Assembly (NCBI GenBank): GCA_964477035.1
Contig: CAYZCW010000003.1
Coordinates: 324,695 to 388,694, forward strand
DNA length: 64,000 nt
Origin: SLSG01 sp964477035
GTDB taxonomy: Bacteria; Bacteroidota; Bacteroidia; Bacteroidales; UBA7960
Direction of reading: 5' to 3'
This document shows, piece by piece, positions 42,019 through 50,848 of this stretch. The first letter of the stretch is position 1, and every line of letters starts with the position of its first letter. The notes beneath the pieces were generated by a model that saw only the letters and a list, made by a program, of their open reading frames with translations, searched no databases and was not told the origin of the DNA. The position numbers and the translations under genes were made by a program.

Positions 42019-42093
42019 TATTATATATCCTCCTGGTATTTAGTGCATTAAGCAATCCTTTCCCGGAAAACAGGCAAATAATCACCCAAAAGC

Positions 42094-42125
42094 TTGCTTT
42101 CTATGCGTGTTTTTATTTATATTTG
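42094..42125 (+). promoter_or_regulatory. Bacteroidota promoter of the Cys/Ala-rich protein gene
   Basis: TTG (42094-42096), 21-base spacer, TATATTTG (42118-42125), within an AT-rich stretch. It predicts a leader of about 60 bases. Spacer is two bases longer than ideal. Confidence 0.6.
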
Positions 42126-42194
42126 GTCTAAATTAACACAACGGACCACACGCAAAACAAAACACGACAACCACTAATCTAAAAAACGATCATC

Positions 42195-42872
42195 ATGAAA
42201 AGAGTATTTTTAACTGTGATAACGGGTGTATTCATCCTTGCAGGCACTGGTTTGATTCTGTCAGCCGGAGAGACCGCAAAAGACAACGATCCCTGTTGCG
42301 AAGCCCAGCTGATCCGGGCCGATGCGCAGGAAGCCGCCGCGCAGGCTTCTGCCTGTGAAGATCCGGTCAAAACGGCCACCGCCGTCAAGGAAGGTTGCGA
42401 AGGCACAGCTACTGCCGCCGCCGAGAAGGCCGGCTGCGAAGGCACCGCCCAGGCAAAGGCAGCATGTGATAAGGCCGGTTGCGGCGAGCCTGCTTCAGCA
42501 AATGCCGACCGCAACGCCACCGCCAGTGTGGGCGGGGCCGGTGAGGTGGAAAAGACCGCCGAGGCAAAATCAGAATGCGCAGACAAAACCGCCACTGCTG
42601 AAAAAGCAGGCTGTGAAGAAACGGCCTCTGCTGCCGGTGCAGGTTGCGCAGACACCGCCGTCAAGGCAGAAGGCGCCGCCGCTGAAGCCAAAACAGACTG
42701 CAGCGCACCGGCTTCCGCCAGCGCCGACAGGTCAGCCACCGCCGGGGTGGGTGTTGCCGCCCCCGTAGAGGCAGCCGCTGAAAAAGCCGAAAGCAAGTCC
42801 GCCGGCTGCAGCAGCCCCGCCGCCAAAACCGAAAAAGCCACCACCGAAAAGTCCGGTTGCGATAACGAATAA
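42195..42872 (+). CDS. secreted Cys/Ala-rich repetitive protein of unknown function
   Basis: Unrecognised 225-residue protein. The signal peptide (MKRVFLTVITGVFILAGTGLILSA) is followed by a mature part almost wholly of Ala, Glu, Lys, Thr, Gly and Ser, with 13 Cys spaced about every 10-20 residues. Short motifs recur: EGCEGTA, EKAGCEGTA, DKAGCGEPA, EKAGCEETA and KSGC. A longer stretch is duplicated (ASANADRNATASVGGAGEVE near 100 and ASASADRSATAGVGVAAPVE near 173). There are no aromatic residues or Trp in the mature part. It could be disordered, disulfide-linked, lipid-modified or metal-binding; none is shown. It has its own promoter and terminator. Confidence 0.75.
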   Translation: MKRVFLTVITGVFILAGTGLILSAGETAKDNDPCCEAQLIRADAQEAAAQASACEDPVKTATAVKEGCEGTATAAAEKAGCEGTAQAKAACDKAGCGEPASANADRNATASVGGAGEVEKTAEAKSECADKTATAEKAGCEETASAAGAGCADTAVKAEGAAAEAKTDCSAPASASADRSATAGVGVAAPVEAAAEKAESKSAGCSSPAAKTEKATTEKSGCDNE

Positions 42873-42908
42873 GGATTGGTTCTCTTTTTTTTGGATCTCT
42901 GATTGATG

Positions 42909-42940
42909 AAAGCCCCGCGGCGCTTGCACCGCGGGGCTTT
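42909..42940. terminator. bidirectional terminator
   Basis: Perfect 12-bp stem AAAGCCCCGCGG/CCGCGGGGCTTT with an 8-base loop, between the convergent Cys/Ala-rich gene and the AsmA-like gene. Confidence 0.9.
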
Positions 42941-42990
42941 CTGATTTTTATCACCCTGCTGTTTCGCCGGCCGGCCGGCGGGCCGCAGGC

Positions 42991-45867
42991 TTAATCCTCT
43001 CCCCGGCGGATCCGCTCGGCCTGCTGGCGGGCCTCCTCCAACAGCCGTTCCGCATTGCGTTCGGCTTCCTGCTCTATCTGGGCGGCCCGCCTGTCGGCCT
43101 CGCTGATCAGGGCCTGGGCCGTGCGGCGGGCCGCCGCCTGGGCGATCGGTCCCTGGGCCTCGCGCTCGAGCCGCTGGCCCTGCTCCCGGGCCTCGCGGCG
43201 GATGGACTCCGCCGTGTTGGCTGCCTGCAGCCTTACCCTGGCAGCCTGGCGCCCGGCTTCCTCCATGATGCGGGCCACCCGGGCTTCTACCTCCTCATCC
43301 ACCTGCTCACGCACGTCCTCCACACGTTGTTCTGCTTCTTCCTGAAGCTGCTGGCGTGCCTGTTCCGCTTCCTGCCGCATCCTGTCCTCCGTTTCACGAA
43401 GCAGGCGGCTGGCCTCCTCGCGCAGCTGCTGCTCCATGCGGCCGCGCAGGGCGGCCAGGGACACGCTGAGCTCCGGCTGGCGGAAGGTTCCTCCCACCAA
43501 CACATCCACCGGCACCCGCTCTCCCGGACTGAACTGCACGCCCAGTCCGGCCGCCTCGGCCACGAGGCCTTCCAGCACCTGGTTCGCCTCCTGTCCGAAC
43601 CAGGAGCGTGGAATTTCAAAGTTCATCTCATAACTCAGCCTTTGGTCGAAATAGGTCACCCCGCTCACACGGGCACGCAGCTCCCCCAGCTGCAGCCCGA
43701 CCGGAGGCAGCTCCAGCTTGCCTTCGGCAAAGGAAAAGGCCAGCCGCAGGTCGCGCAGACTCAGATCGCGCAGTTCATTGATCTTCAACTCATCCGACAA
43801 GGCCGACAGGGTCGGTGTGTTCTGGAGCCGCACCGCACTGGAGCGCAATCCGCCCGAACCACGCAGGCTTTCGAGCACCGGGCTGAGGCCTTCGTCGAGA
43901 AGGGCATCCAGCTGCAGGTTCAGGGACACCCCTCCCCGGGCGTACTCCGCCACGGGGGCCAGGATGCGGACGGTATTGAAGGCATTGAAGGTTTCGCCGA
44001 TGTCGAAGCCGCGGACGTCGAGACCGAAGCTTACCCTGGGCAGGGCCTCCCTCACATCATACAGCCCGGACAGCTCCAGGGCACCCCCCAGAAGGTTCAT
44101 GCGCAGCCCGTCCATCGAGGCCTGCTGGTCTGCCAGGCGGATCCTGCCGCTCAGGTCGCGGATGTCCAGCTTGCCAAAAACCACCCGTCCGGCCGTGGCA
44201 TCAAGGTTGAAATCGATGTTTGCAGGGATGCGGATGACCGACAGCTCCATGGGCTCTTCCGGCTCTTCCGTCTCAGGCATGGCCTCCATCAACTCATTCA
44301 GATCAAGCATCCCGGATCGTGTGCTGAAAGCGCCGCTCAATGCCTGCCCGTCGAACAGGTATCCCAGCAGGTTGTCGATCTGCCCGGTGGCGGCCAGGTC
44401 GCTGCCGCCGTAGCGGGAGGCGAATTCCTCCAGGCGGACACTTTGCGGGGAGAACCGGAAGCTGGCGGTTGCCACCTCCAGCCGGTGGTCCATCCCGGGC
44501 AAAGCCACCTCCACGCCGCTGGCCGAAAGGGATCCCACGGCATGGAAGGCGTCGTAATTGCCGGTCTCAATCGCCGACAGCCTGCCGCGCAGTTCCACGT
44601 CTCCCGACACCTCCCCCGCCAGGCTGGTGTTCTCCTCCAATGGATAATAGTCCTTTACCCGGCCCAGGTCGATGCTCCCGAGCAGGCGCGCCTCCACCCG
44701 CGGATCGCTCATGGGCGTGGCCAGACGGAATCGGGCTTCCACCGGGTTGCCGCCCAGGTTCATCGCCAGCTCCGGCACCTCCACCACCGTCAGGTCCAGG
44801 TCGGGACCCGGGTTGCTGATACCGGCCCGCACCTGCACCCCGTCCACCGAAGCCGGCAGGCCCGGGTAGCGGAACATGCCGTTGTCCACCGCAAGGGTCA
44901 GCCCAAAGGCCGGATACACCTTGCCCGCAAAAGGGCCTTTCACGAAGCCTTCCAGCTGCAGGGTGCCACTGCTCTCCAGGTCTTTGAAGTCGTCCGTATA
45001 CAGGGCCGGAAGCAGCGACAGGAAGCTGCCGAAGTCGCTGCGGGCCGCCCCGAAGGTGAAGTCCATCTCCAGGTCGTCCACAGGCCAGCCCACCATCCCG
45101 TCGAACACCAGGGGCAGCTCGTTCACCAGCAGCTCCGCCCCGTTGAAGCGGAACACGAAACGGTCCAGGTCGGCATCCATCACGGTCGACAGCACCACCC
45201 GTGCACGGCTCAGGATGGGCCAGGTGTCATAGCGCAGGCTGAAACGGTCCACGACCGCTTCCCGGGCCTCGAAGGTGGTTTGCATGCCCGCACGGAAGTC
45301 GCCCGTCAGCACCCCGTTAATACCGCCGGCCTCGATGTAGGTCAGCCATTTGTCGTCATGGTACACCACCCGCCCGTTGCGGATGTCCACCTCGCGGAGC
45401 ACCAGCCTGAAGTCGGATGCGGCAGCCAGGGTGTCCGGCAGGGCGTCCTCTTCGCCATCCGACGACATGCCCGGAAAAATATTGTAATTGGCCCGGCCGT
45501 CCTCCAGCAGCTTGAACAGCATGCCGGCGTCGTCCAGGCGGATGCTGCCGATCTCGTAATCCCCTCCCCGCAGCAGGCTCCGCAGGTCGAACGACACAGA
45601 GAGCCGCCCGATGTCTGCCAGGGTATCGGTTTCGAAAGGCTCGTTGCCGATGATGCGGATGTCGTGGATTTGCAGCGACACATTGGGAAACTGACGGATC
45701 AGGGACAGCCGCAGCCGGCCCATCTCCACCCGGGCATCGACCTGTTCGGAGGCTTCCTGTTTGACTTTTTCGGCAATGCGGCCCCGGAAAGCAAAGGGAA
45801 GCACAATGAGGGCCAGCAGCAAGGTGCTGAACAGGATGACGAGGGCGAGGGTGATTTTCTTGACCAT
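42991..45867 (-). CDS. AsmA-like protein with C-terminal coiled coil
   Basis: Large envelope protein (958 residues). An N-terminal membrane anchor (ITLALVILFSTLLLALIVLPF, 5-25) is followed by the AsmA-type start (RLRLSLIRQFPNVSLQIHDIRIIG) and long beta-rich repeats to about residue 810, including the AsmA_2-like region (GLRSSAVRLQNTPTLSALSDEL). AsmA-like proteins are thought to form bridge-like lipid conduits between membranes. The last 145 residues are a highly charged Glu/Arg/Ala/Gln coiled coil (EEASRLLRETEDRMRQEAEQ through EEARQQAERIRRGED), a tail I do not know from AsmA proteins. No neighbour explains it. Confidence 0.88.
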   Translation of the reverse strand: MVKKITLALVILFSTLLLALIVLPFAFRGRIAEKVKQEASEQVDARVEMGRLRLSLIRQFPNVSLQIHDIRIIGNEPFETDTLADIGRLSVSFDLRSLLRGGDYEIGSIRLDDAGMLFKLLEDGRANYNIFPGMSSDGEEDALPDTLAAASDFRLVLREVDIRNGRVVYHDDKWLTYIEAGGINGVLTGDFRAGMQTTFEAREAVVDRFSLRYDTWPILSRARVVLSTVMDADLDRFVFRFNGAELLVNELPLVFDGMVGWPVDDLEMDFTFGAARSDFGSFLSLLPALYTDDFKDLESSGTLQLEGFVKGPFAGKVYPAFGLTLAVDNGMFRYPGLPASVDGVQVRAGISNPGPDLDLTVVEVPELAMNLGGNPVEARFRLATPMSDPRVEARLLGSIDLGRVKDYYPLEENTSLAGEVSGDVELRGRLSAIETGNYDAFHAVGSLSASGVEVALPGMDHRLEVATASFRFSPQSVRLEEFASRYGGSDLAATGQIDNLLGYLFDGQALSGAFSTRSGMLDLNELMEAMPETEEPEEPMELSVIRIPANIDFNLDATAGRVVFGKLDIRDLSGRIRLADQQASMDGLRMNLLGGALELSGLYDVREALPRVSFGLDVRGFDIGETFNAFNTVRILAPVAEYARGGVSLNLQLDALLDEGLSPVLESLRGSGGLRSSAVRLQNTPTLSALSDELKINELRDLSLRDLRLAFSFAEGKLELPPVGLQLGELRARVSGVTYFDQRLSYEMNFEIPRSWFGQEANQVLEGLVAEAAGLGVQFSPGERVPVDVLVGGTFRQPELSVSLAALRGRMEQQLREEASRLLRETEDRMRQEAEQARQQLQEEAEQRVEDVREQVDEEVEARVARIMEEAGRQAARVRLQAANTAESIRREAREQGQRLEREAQGPIAQAAARRTAQALISEADRRAAQIEQEAERNAERLLEEARQQAERIRRGED

Positions 45868-45981
45868 GATGGCGGTTTATTTGTGTAATGGCTGGTTTCT
45901 AATTATATAAACGTAAATATCGGGCCCTTGTTTATGTATTGCATGAAACTTTCTCCCGGAACGGGTTTTCCCGGAGATTGC

Positions 45982-45989
45982 TATCTTTG
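45982..45989 (+). promoter_or_regulatory. Bacteroidota -7 element abutting the endonuclease start
   Basis: TATCTTTG fits TAnnTTTG exactly and ends 3 bases before the ATG at 45993, which would make the transcript leaderless if this is the promoter. Confidence 0.45.
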
Positions 45990-45992
45990 GGC

Positions 45993-47183
45993 ATGGCAAC
46001 ACGCAACCGCTTTCTGCTTTTCGTCGGATGGGCCTGTCTGACAGCCTGCCTGGCCATTGCCGGAGCCGGCACTCCCGCCCTGGCCCAGCCGCCCGAAGGC
46101 TATTATGGCGGGGCCGCCGGACTGGAGGGGGAGGCCCTGCGGGAGGCCCTGCACCGGATCGTCCGGGGGCACAGCCCGCGCACCTATGCCCAGCTGTGGC
46201 AGGATTTCACCATGACCGACCGCAAGGACAACGGCATGGTGTGGGACATGTACTCCGACATGCCCGGAGGCACCCCGCCTTACGAATATGTGTTTTTCAC
46301 CGACCAGTGCACCAACACGGGTGCGGAAGGCTTCTGCTACAACCGGGAACATTCCTTTCCCGTGAGCTGGTGGGGCGGCAGCCGCTCCGACACCATGTAC
46401 ACAGACCTGTTCCACGTCCATCCGACCGATGGCTATGTGAACGCCCTGAGGGCAAACCACCCTTACGGGGAGGTGAGCCACCCCACCGAAACCACCCTGA
46501 ACGGATCCAGGGTGGGTCCCAACATCTACCGGGCGGACAAATCCCTCTCCACGGCCAATTACCACGGTGTCGCCGGAAATGCCCCAGCCCGGGCCGCAGG
46601 TTACACCGGCACGGTCTTCGAGCCCATCGACGAATACAAAGGCGACTTTGCACGGAACTATTTTTACATGATGGTACGCTACCTGCCTAGGGTGGGCGGG
46701 TGGGAGGACAACACCCCCATGCTGGAGGGCGGCGACCTGGCCGCCTGGGCCGTCCCCATGCTGACCGAATGGCATCTGAATGACCCGGTCAGTCCCAAGG
46801 AGATCGCCCGCAACGACTCGGTCTACCGGTTGCAGGGCAACCGCAACCCCTTCATCGACCATCCCGAATGGGCCTGCCTGGTCTGGGGCGGGAACTGTGC
46901 CGACCCCCTGCATGCAGCGGAGCCCGGACGCCCCGGAGCGGATGATCCCATGGCCCATGCCTGGATTTCCGGAGGGAGCCTGGTGGTGACACTGCACAGG
47001 CCGCCGGCCGGACCCGCCACGATCGAAGCCTGGGACCTCACAGGCCGGCGGCTGATGGTGCAGCGGGTGGACCAGCCCGGCACCCACCGCTTTCCCATCC
47101 GACGACAACAAGGCATTTTTTTGATTCGCATCCTGGCAGGCGGACAGCAGCAGGTGATCAAACTGAGCCCGGCCAGCGACTGA
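45993..47183 (+). CDS. secreted endonuclease I family protein with T9SS-type C-terminal domain
   Basis: Extracellular nuclease of 396 residues. The ATG at 45993 starts a signal peptide (MATRNRFLLFVGWACLTACLAIAGA). The EndA/NucM-type core has YNREHSFPVSWWGG with the catalytic His, DLFHVHPTDGYVNALRANHPYGEV, SFPVSWW and DEYKGDFARNYFYM. After HPEWACLVWG, the last 75 residues form a beta domain (TIEAWDLTGRRLMVQ...GIFLIRILAGGQQQVIKL) like T9SS type A sorting domains. It probably degrades extracellular DNA or RNA for nutrients. Confidence 0.92.
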   Translation: MATRNRFLLFVGWACLTACLAIAGAGTPALAQPPEGYYGGAAGLEGEALREALHRIVRGHSPRTYAQLWQDFTMTDRKDNGMVWDMYSDMPGGTPPYEYVFFTDQCTNTGAEGFCYNREHSFPVSWWGGSRSDTMYTDLFHVHPTDGYVNALRANHPYGEVSHPTETTLNGSRVGPNIYRADKSLSTANYHGVAGNAPARAAGYTGTVFEPIDEYKGDFARNYFYMMVRYLPRVGGWEDNTPMLEGGDLAAWAVPMLTEWHLNDPVSPKEIARNDSVYRLQGNRNPFIDHPEWACLVWGGNCADPLHAAEPGRPGADDPMAHAWISGGSLVVTLHRPPAGPATIEAWDLTGRRLMVQRVDQPGTHRFPIRRQQGIFLIRILAGGQQQVIKLSPASD

Positions 47184-47255
47184 GCCCGCAAGCCCGGGGA
47201 CCGACCGCCCGGACGGCGATCCGCCGCACCCAAACAAAACAGCCCGGATTTTCGT

Positions 47256-47263
47256 TACATTTG
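47256..47263 (+). promoter_or_regulatory. Bacteroidota -7 element for the secreted GH13 gene
   Basis: TACATTTG fits TAnnTTTG, 27 bases before the ATG at 47291. No TTG at the -33 distance. Confidence 0.5.
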
Positions 47264-47290
47264 TTGAGTATTGGCCAACCCCCAACCACC

Positions 47291-50119
47291 ATGCCCCTCC
47301 GCCCATTCCTGCCCGCCCTTTCCCTGGCCCTGCTGACCGCCCCGCTCACGGCCCAGGTCACCACCCGCCCGGCCCTGCCCACCGAGGCCGATGCCGTCGT
47401 GATCACCCTCGATGCCACCGATACCGAACTGGAAGGGTATACCGGCACGGTGTATGTCCATACGGGGATCAACATCCGGGACGGGGCACGCTGGCAGTAT
47501 GTGGTCGGCAGCTGGACCAACAACGCCAGCCAGCCGGCGATGACCCGCCTCGGGACGAACCTGTATGAACTGGAGATCGGACCCTCGATCCGGGCGTTCT
47601 ACGATGTTCCCGCCCATATTCCCATCGCCCAGATGGCTTTCGTGTTCCGCTCCTCCGACCGCAGCCGACAGACACGGCCCGACATCTTCATCGACGTGGC
47701 CGGGCCCGGTCTGACGGTATCCGTCCTGTCGCCCACCGGGCTGCAGCCGATCGTTGCCCCGGGAGACAAGGTGGACATCCGCGCCTCGGCCAACGAGGCC
47801 GACTCCCTGGCCCTGCATGTGAACGGGGCCTACCTGGCCTCCACAACGGCCCAGGACATTGCGTACGAATGGACAGCCAGCGACTACGGGCGTTACGATA
47901 TCCTGGCCATAGCCTATGCAGGGGAAGAGACCGCCAGGGACAGCAGTTATTTCTATGTGCGCGGGGAGGTCGTCACGGAGGCACTGCCCGAAGGGGTGAT
48001 CAACGGGATCAACTACATCGACGAGGAGACGGTCACCCTGGTGCTGCACGACCCCCCCGCTAGCAAGCAGCACGTGTTCGTGATCGGCGACTTCAACGGC
48101 TGGGAGGTGGGCCAAGACAACCTGATGCGGCGCACCCCTTCCGGCACCAGGTTCTGGCTGACGGTCACCGGGCTGGAGCCCGGAAAGGAATACGCCTTCC
48201 AGTACCTGATCGACGGCAGCCTGCGCATCGCAGACCCCTATGCCGAGAAGGTACTCGACCCCTGGCACGATCAGGAGATCATCGACAAGGGACGGTACCC
48301 CGGGCTGATCCCCTATCCGACGGGAAAAACAGAACACATTGTATCGGTGCTGCAAACGGCCCGGGAGCCCTACCAGTGGCAGCATAACGATTTCGTGCCC
48401 CCGGCGCCGGAGGACCTGGTGATCTACGAGCTGCTGATCCGGGACTTCCTGGACAACAGCACCTACGCCCAGCTGCGCGACACCCTGGGCTACCTGAAAC
48501 GCCTGGGTGTCAATGCCATCGAACTGATGCCGGTGACCAACTTCGAGGGCAACCAGAGCTGGGGCTACAACCCTTCCTTCTTCTTCGCCCCCGATAAGTT
48601 CTACGGCCCGCGCCGGGAGCTGAAAAAGCTCATCGACGAGGCCCACGGCATGGGCATGGCCGTGATCATCGACATGGTGTGGAACCACAGCTTCGGACAA
48701 TCGCCCCTGCTGCGCATGTATTTCGATGAACAAGACAACCGGCCGGCCAACGACAACCCCTGGTATTCCGACCCGATCTATGCCAACCCGGCCATGAATT
48801 TCGGGTACAAATTCGATCACGGCAGCCCCTATTTCGTCGAGTTCATGGACCGCGCCAACCGCCACTGGCTGGAGACCTACCGCGTGGACGGGTTCCGCTT
48901 CGACCTGACAAAGGGTTTCACCACCCGCTTCAAGGGCTGGGACGATGAGTGGGGCAGCGCCTACGACCAGGAGCGCATCAACAACCTGGTGCGGCTCAAC
49001 CACCAGGTCAGGGAGGTGAACCCCGACGCCTATGTGATCCTGGAGCACCTGGCAGGCAACCAGGAAGAAACGGTCCTTGCGTCCAACGGCATGCTGCTGT
49101 GGACCAATGTGACCCATGCCTTCCAGGAGGCGGCCATGGGCTGGCTGGACGAAAGCAATTTCAGCGGCATGTCCTACCAGGGCAGGGGCTGGGCCGAACC
49201 CCGGCTGATCCCGTACATGGAAAGCCACGACGAGGAGCGCATCCTGTTCAAAAACCTCACTTACGGAAACTCCAACAACCCGGCGCACGACGTGAAGCAG
49301 CTGGATGTGGCCCTGCAGCGCGCTGCCCAGGTGGCTGCCTTCTACTTCACCCTGCCGGGGCCCAAGATGATCTGGCAGTTCGGTGAGCTGGGCTACGATT
49401 TCTCCATCAACCATTGCCCCGACGGGTCGATCAACAACGACTGCCGCACCAGCAACAAGCCGGTCCGGTGGGACTATTACGGCGACTGGAGGCGCAAGGC
49501 CCTGTACGACACCTATGCGGCCCTGATCAAGCTCAAGCAGGAACACGAGGTGTTCCGCACCACCAATTACCTGATTGCCCTGGGCGGGGCGATGAAGCGC
49601 ATGCACCTGACCCACGAATCGAACAAGGTGACGGTGCTGGGCAATTTCGGCGTCACCGCAGGCGAGATCAACCCGCATTTCCAGCAGGCCGGCACCTGGC
49701 ATGAGTTCTTTTCACGGGAGCAGCTCGAGGTGACCAATATCTATGAAGGCATCCAGCTGCGGCCCGGGGAGTTTCGCATTTACTCCACCGAGCCGTTCCC
49801 CGATCCCGGTTTGGCGGTCGGTACCGGTCCTTCCCCGGATGCAGGAGCTGACAGCGACGGTGTCCGGGTCTACCCCAACCCCTCGCGAACGGGCTTCTGG
49901 TTTGATGCGGACGGCATCGGGGAGGGGCCGCTGACCCTGGAAGTGCTGACCCTGTCGGGGCAGCGGCTCTATGGCACGATCCTGCCTGCGGGGACAGGCA
50001 GGCAGGTCCTTTATTGGGACGGGACAGGAAGCGACGGCCGGCCAGCCGGTGCGGGCATTTACGTATACCGCATCATTGCCGGCGAGGCCAGCTTTGCGGG
50101 AAAGATAACCGTGCCCTGA
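47291..50119 (+). CDS. secreted GH13 alpha-amylase with CBM48-like and T9SS-type domains
   Basis: Multidomain alpha-glucan hydrolase, 942 residues, from ATG 47291 with signal peptide (MPLRPFLPALSLALLTAPLTAQ). Two Ig-like N-terminal domains are followed by a CBM48-like E-set (HVFVIGDFNGWEV, about 265-340) and the GH13 barrel (about 375-800). The barrel has IIDMVWNHS, DGFRFDLTKGF (nucleophile), YVILEHLAG (acid/base) and YMESHDEERI. After a short beta domain, the tail VYPNPSRTGFWF...GAGIYVYRIIAG is a T9SS type A sorting domain. It probably attacks external starch or glycogen to feed the transporter-malQ system. Confidence 0.94.
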   Translation: MPLRPFLPALSLALLTAPLTAQVTTRPALPTEADAVVITLDATDTELEGYTGTVYVHTGINIRDGARWQYVVGSWTNNASQPAMTRLGTNLYELEIGPSIRAFYDVPAHIPIAQMAFVFRSSDRSRQTRPDIFIDVAGPGLTVSVLSPTGLQPIVAPGDKVDIRASANEADSLALHVNGAYLASTTAQDIAYEWTASDYGRYDILAIAYAGEETARDSSYFYVRGEVVTEALPEGVINGINYIDEETVTLVLHDPPASKQHVFVIGDFNGWEVGQDNLMRRTPSGTRFWLTVTGLEPGKEYAFQYLIDGSLRIADPYAEKVLDPWHDQEIIDKGRYPGLIPYPTGKTEHIVSVLQTAREPYQWQHNDFVPPAPEDLVIYELLIRDFLDNSTYAQLRDTLGYLKRLGVNAIELMPVTNFEGNQSWGYNPSFFFAPDKFYGPRRELKKLIDEAHGMGMAVIIDMVWNHSFGQSPLLRMYFDEQDNRPANDNPWYSDPIYANPAMNFGYKFDHGSPYFVEFMDRANRHWLETYRVDGFRFDLTKGFTTRFKGWDDEWGSAYDQERINNLVRLNHQVREVNPDAYVILEHLAGNQEETVLASNGMLLWTNVTHAFQEAAMGWLDESNFSGMSYQGRGWAEPRLIPYMESHDEERILFKNLTYGNSNNPAHDVKQLDVALQRAAQVAAFYFTLPGPKMIWQFGELGYDFSINHCPDGSINNDCRTSNKPVRWDYYGDWRRKALYDTYAALIKLKQEHEVFRTTNYLIALGGAMKRMHLTHESNKVTVLGNFGVTAGEINPHFQQAGTWHEFFSREQLEVTNIYEGIQLRPGEFRIYSTEPFPDPGLAVGTGPSPDAGADSDGVRVYPNPSRTGFWFDADGIGEGPLTLEVLTLSGQRLYGTILPAGTGRQVLYWDGTGSDGRPAGAGIYVYRIIAGEASFAGKITVP

Positions 50120-50160
50120 TGGGGGCTCCTTTTGATTGGCGAACCTAAAATGACATTGGC

Positions 50161-50841
50161 GTGAAAAAAACCTTGCTGTGTTTTCTGACATTCCTGCTGG
50201 TTTCCGGAGCTGCGGCTCATGCCCAGGGAAGGTATCCGGCCAGGCCCTCCTTCGGTGTGCTTGCGGGAAGCAGCCTGCAGGCCATGACGGGAAAAAACTT
50301 TTCCGGCGACAGGCTGGAGAACGGGGTCATACCGGGCTTCCATGCCGGCGTGAACTATCAGCTTCCCTTGTTTTCCGAGTTCTATATCCAACCCGGACTT
50401 TTCTTCTCTTCCAGGGGTACCCGGGACAATGACTATCCGGAGAAACGGAAGATCAGGATCTCCTACCTCGAGGTGCCGCTGAGTTTCCTGTACAAAACCC
50501 GGTTGCCGGACGGTTACTTTTTTGCCGGGATCGGCCCCTATGCTGCATACGGACTGGCAGGCAAAGCGCTTTATGAAAGCGGGGCGGCCGACCGGAAAAC
50601 GGACATAGAGTTCAAGGATGTTCTGTCGGCGGGCGATCCCCTCTCCGGAACCTATTTCAAAAGGGTGGACGCAGGAGGCAGTCTTTTCGTCGGATACGAA
50701 ATGATCCGGGGCTTGTCCCTGCAGTTGCATGTTCAGGCAGGGCTGACAAACATCAGCCCGCGGAATGAGATCGCCCCCAACAGCGAGGCCCTTTTGAGGA
50801 ACCTGGGGGCGGGGCTGTCGCTGGGCTTTCGCTTTCCATGA
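50161..50841 (+). CDS. outer membrane beta-barrel protein (PorT-like)
   Basis: Protein of 226 residues starting at GTG 50161 (MKKTLLCFLTFLLVSGAAAHAQ as signal peptide). Alternating beta strands such as FHAGVNYQLPLFSEFYIQPGLFFSSRG, ISYLEVPLSFLYKT, YFFAGIGPYAAYGLAG and LGAGLSLGFRFP match the OMP_b-brl_2/PorT-like eight-stranded barrel of Bacteroidota. It has the terminal aromatic. Role unknown. It starts 41 bases after the amylase. Confidence 0.87.
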   Translation: MKKTLLCFLTFLLVSGAAAHAQGRYPARPSFGVLAGSSLQAMTGKNFSGDRLENGVIPGFHAGVNYQLPLFSEFYIQPGLFFSSRGTRDNDYPEKRKIRISYLEVPLSFLYKTRLPDGYFFAGIGPYAAYGLAGKALYESGAADRKTDIEFKDVLSAGDPLSGTYFKRVDAGGSLFVGYEMIRGLSLQLHVQAGLTNISPRNEIAPNSEALLRNLGAGLSLGFRFP

Positions 50842-50848
50842 TCCCGGG

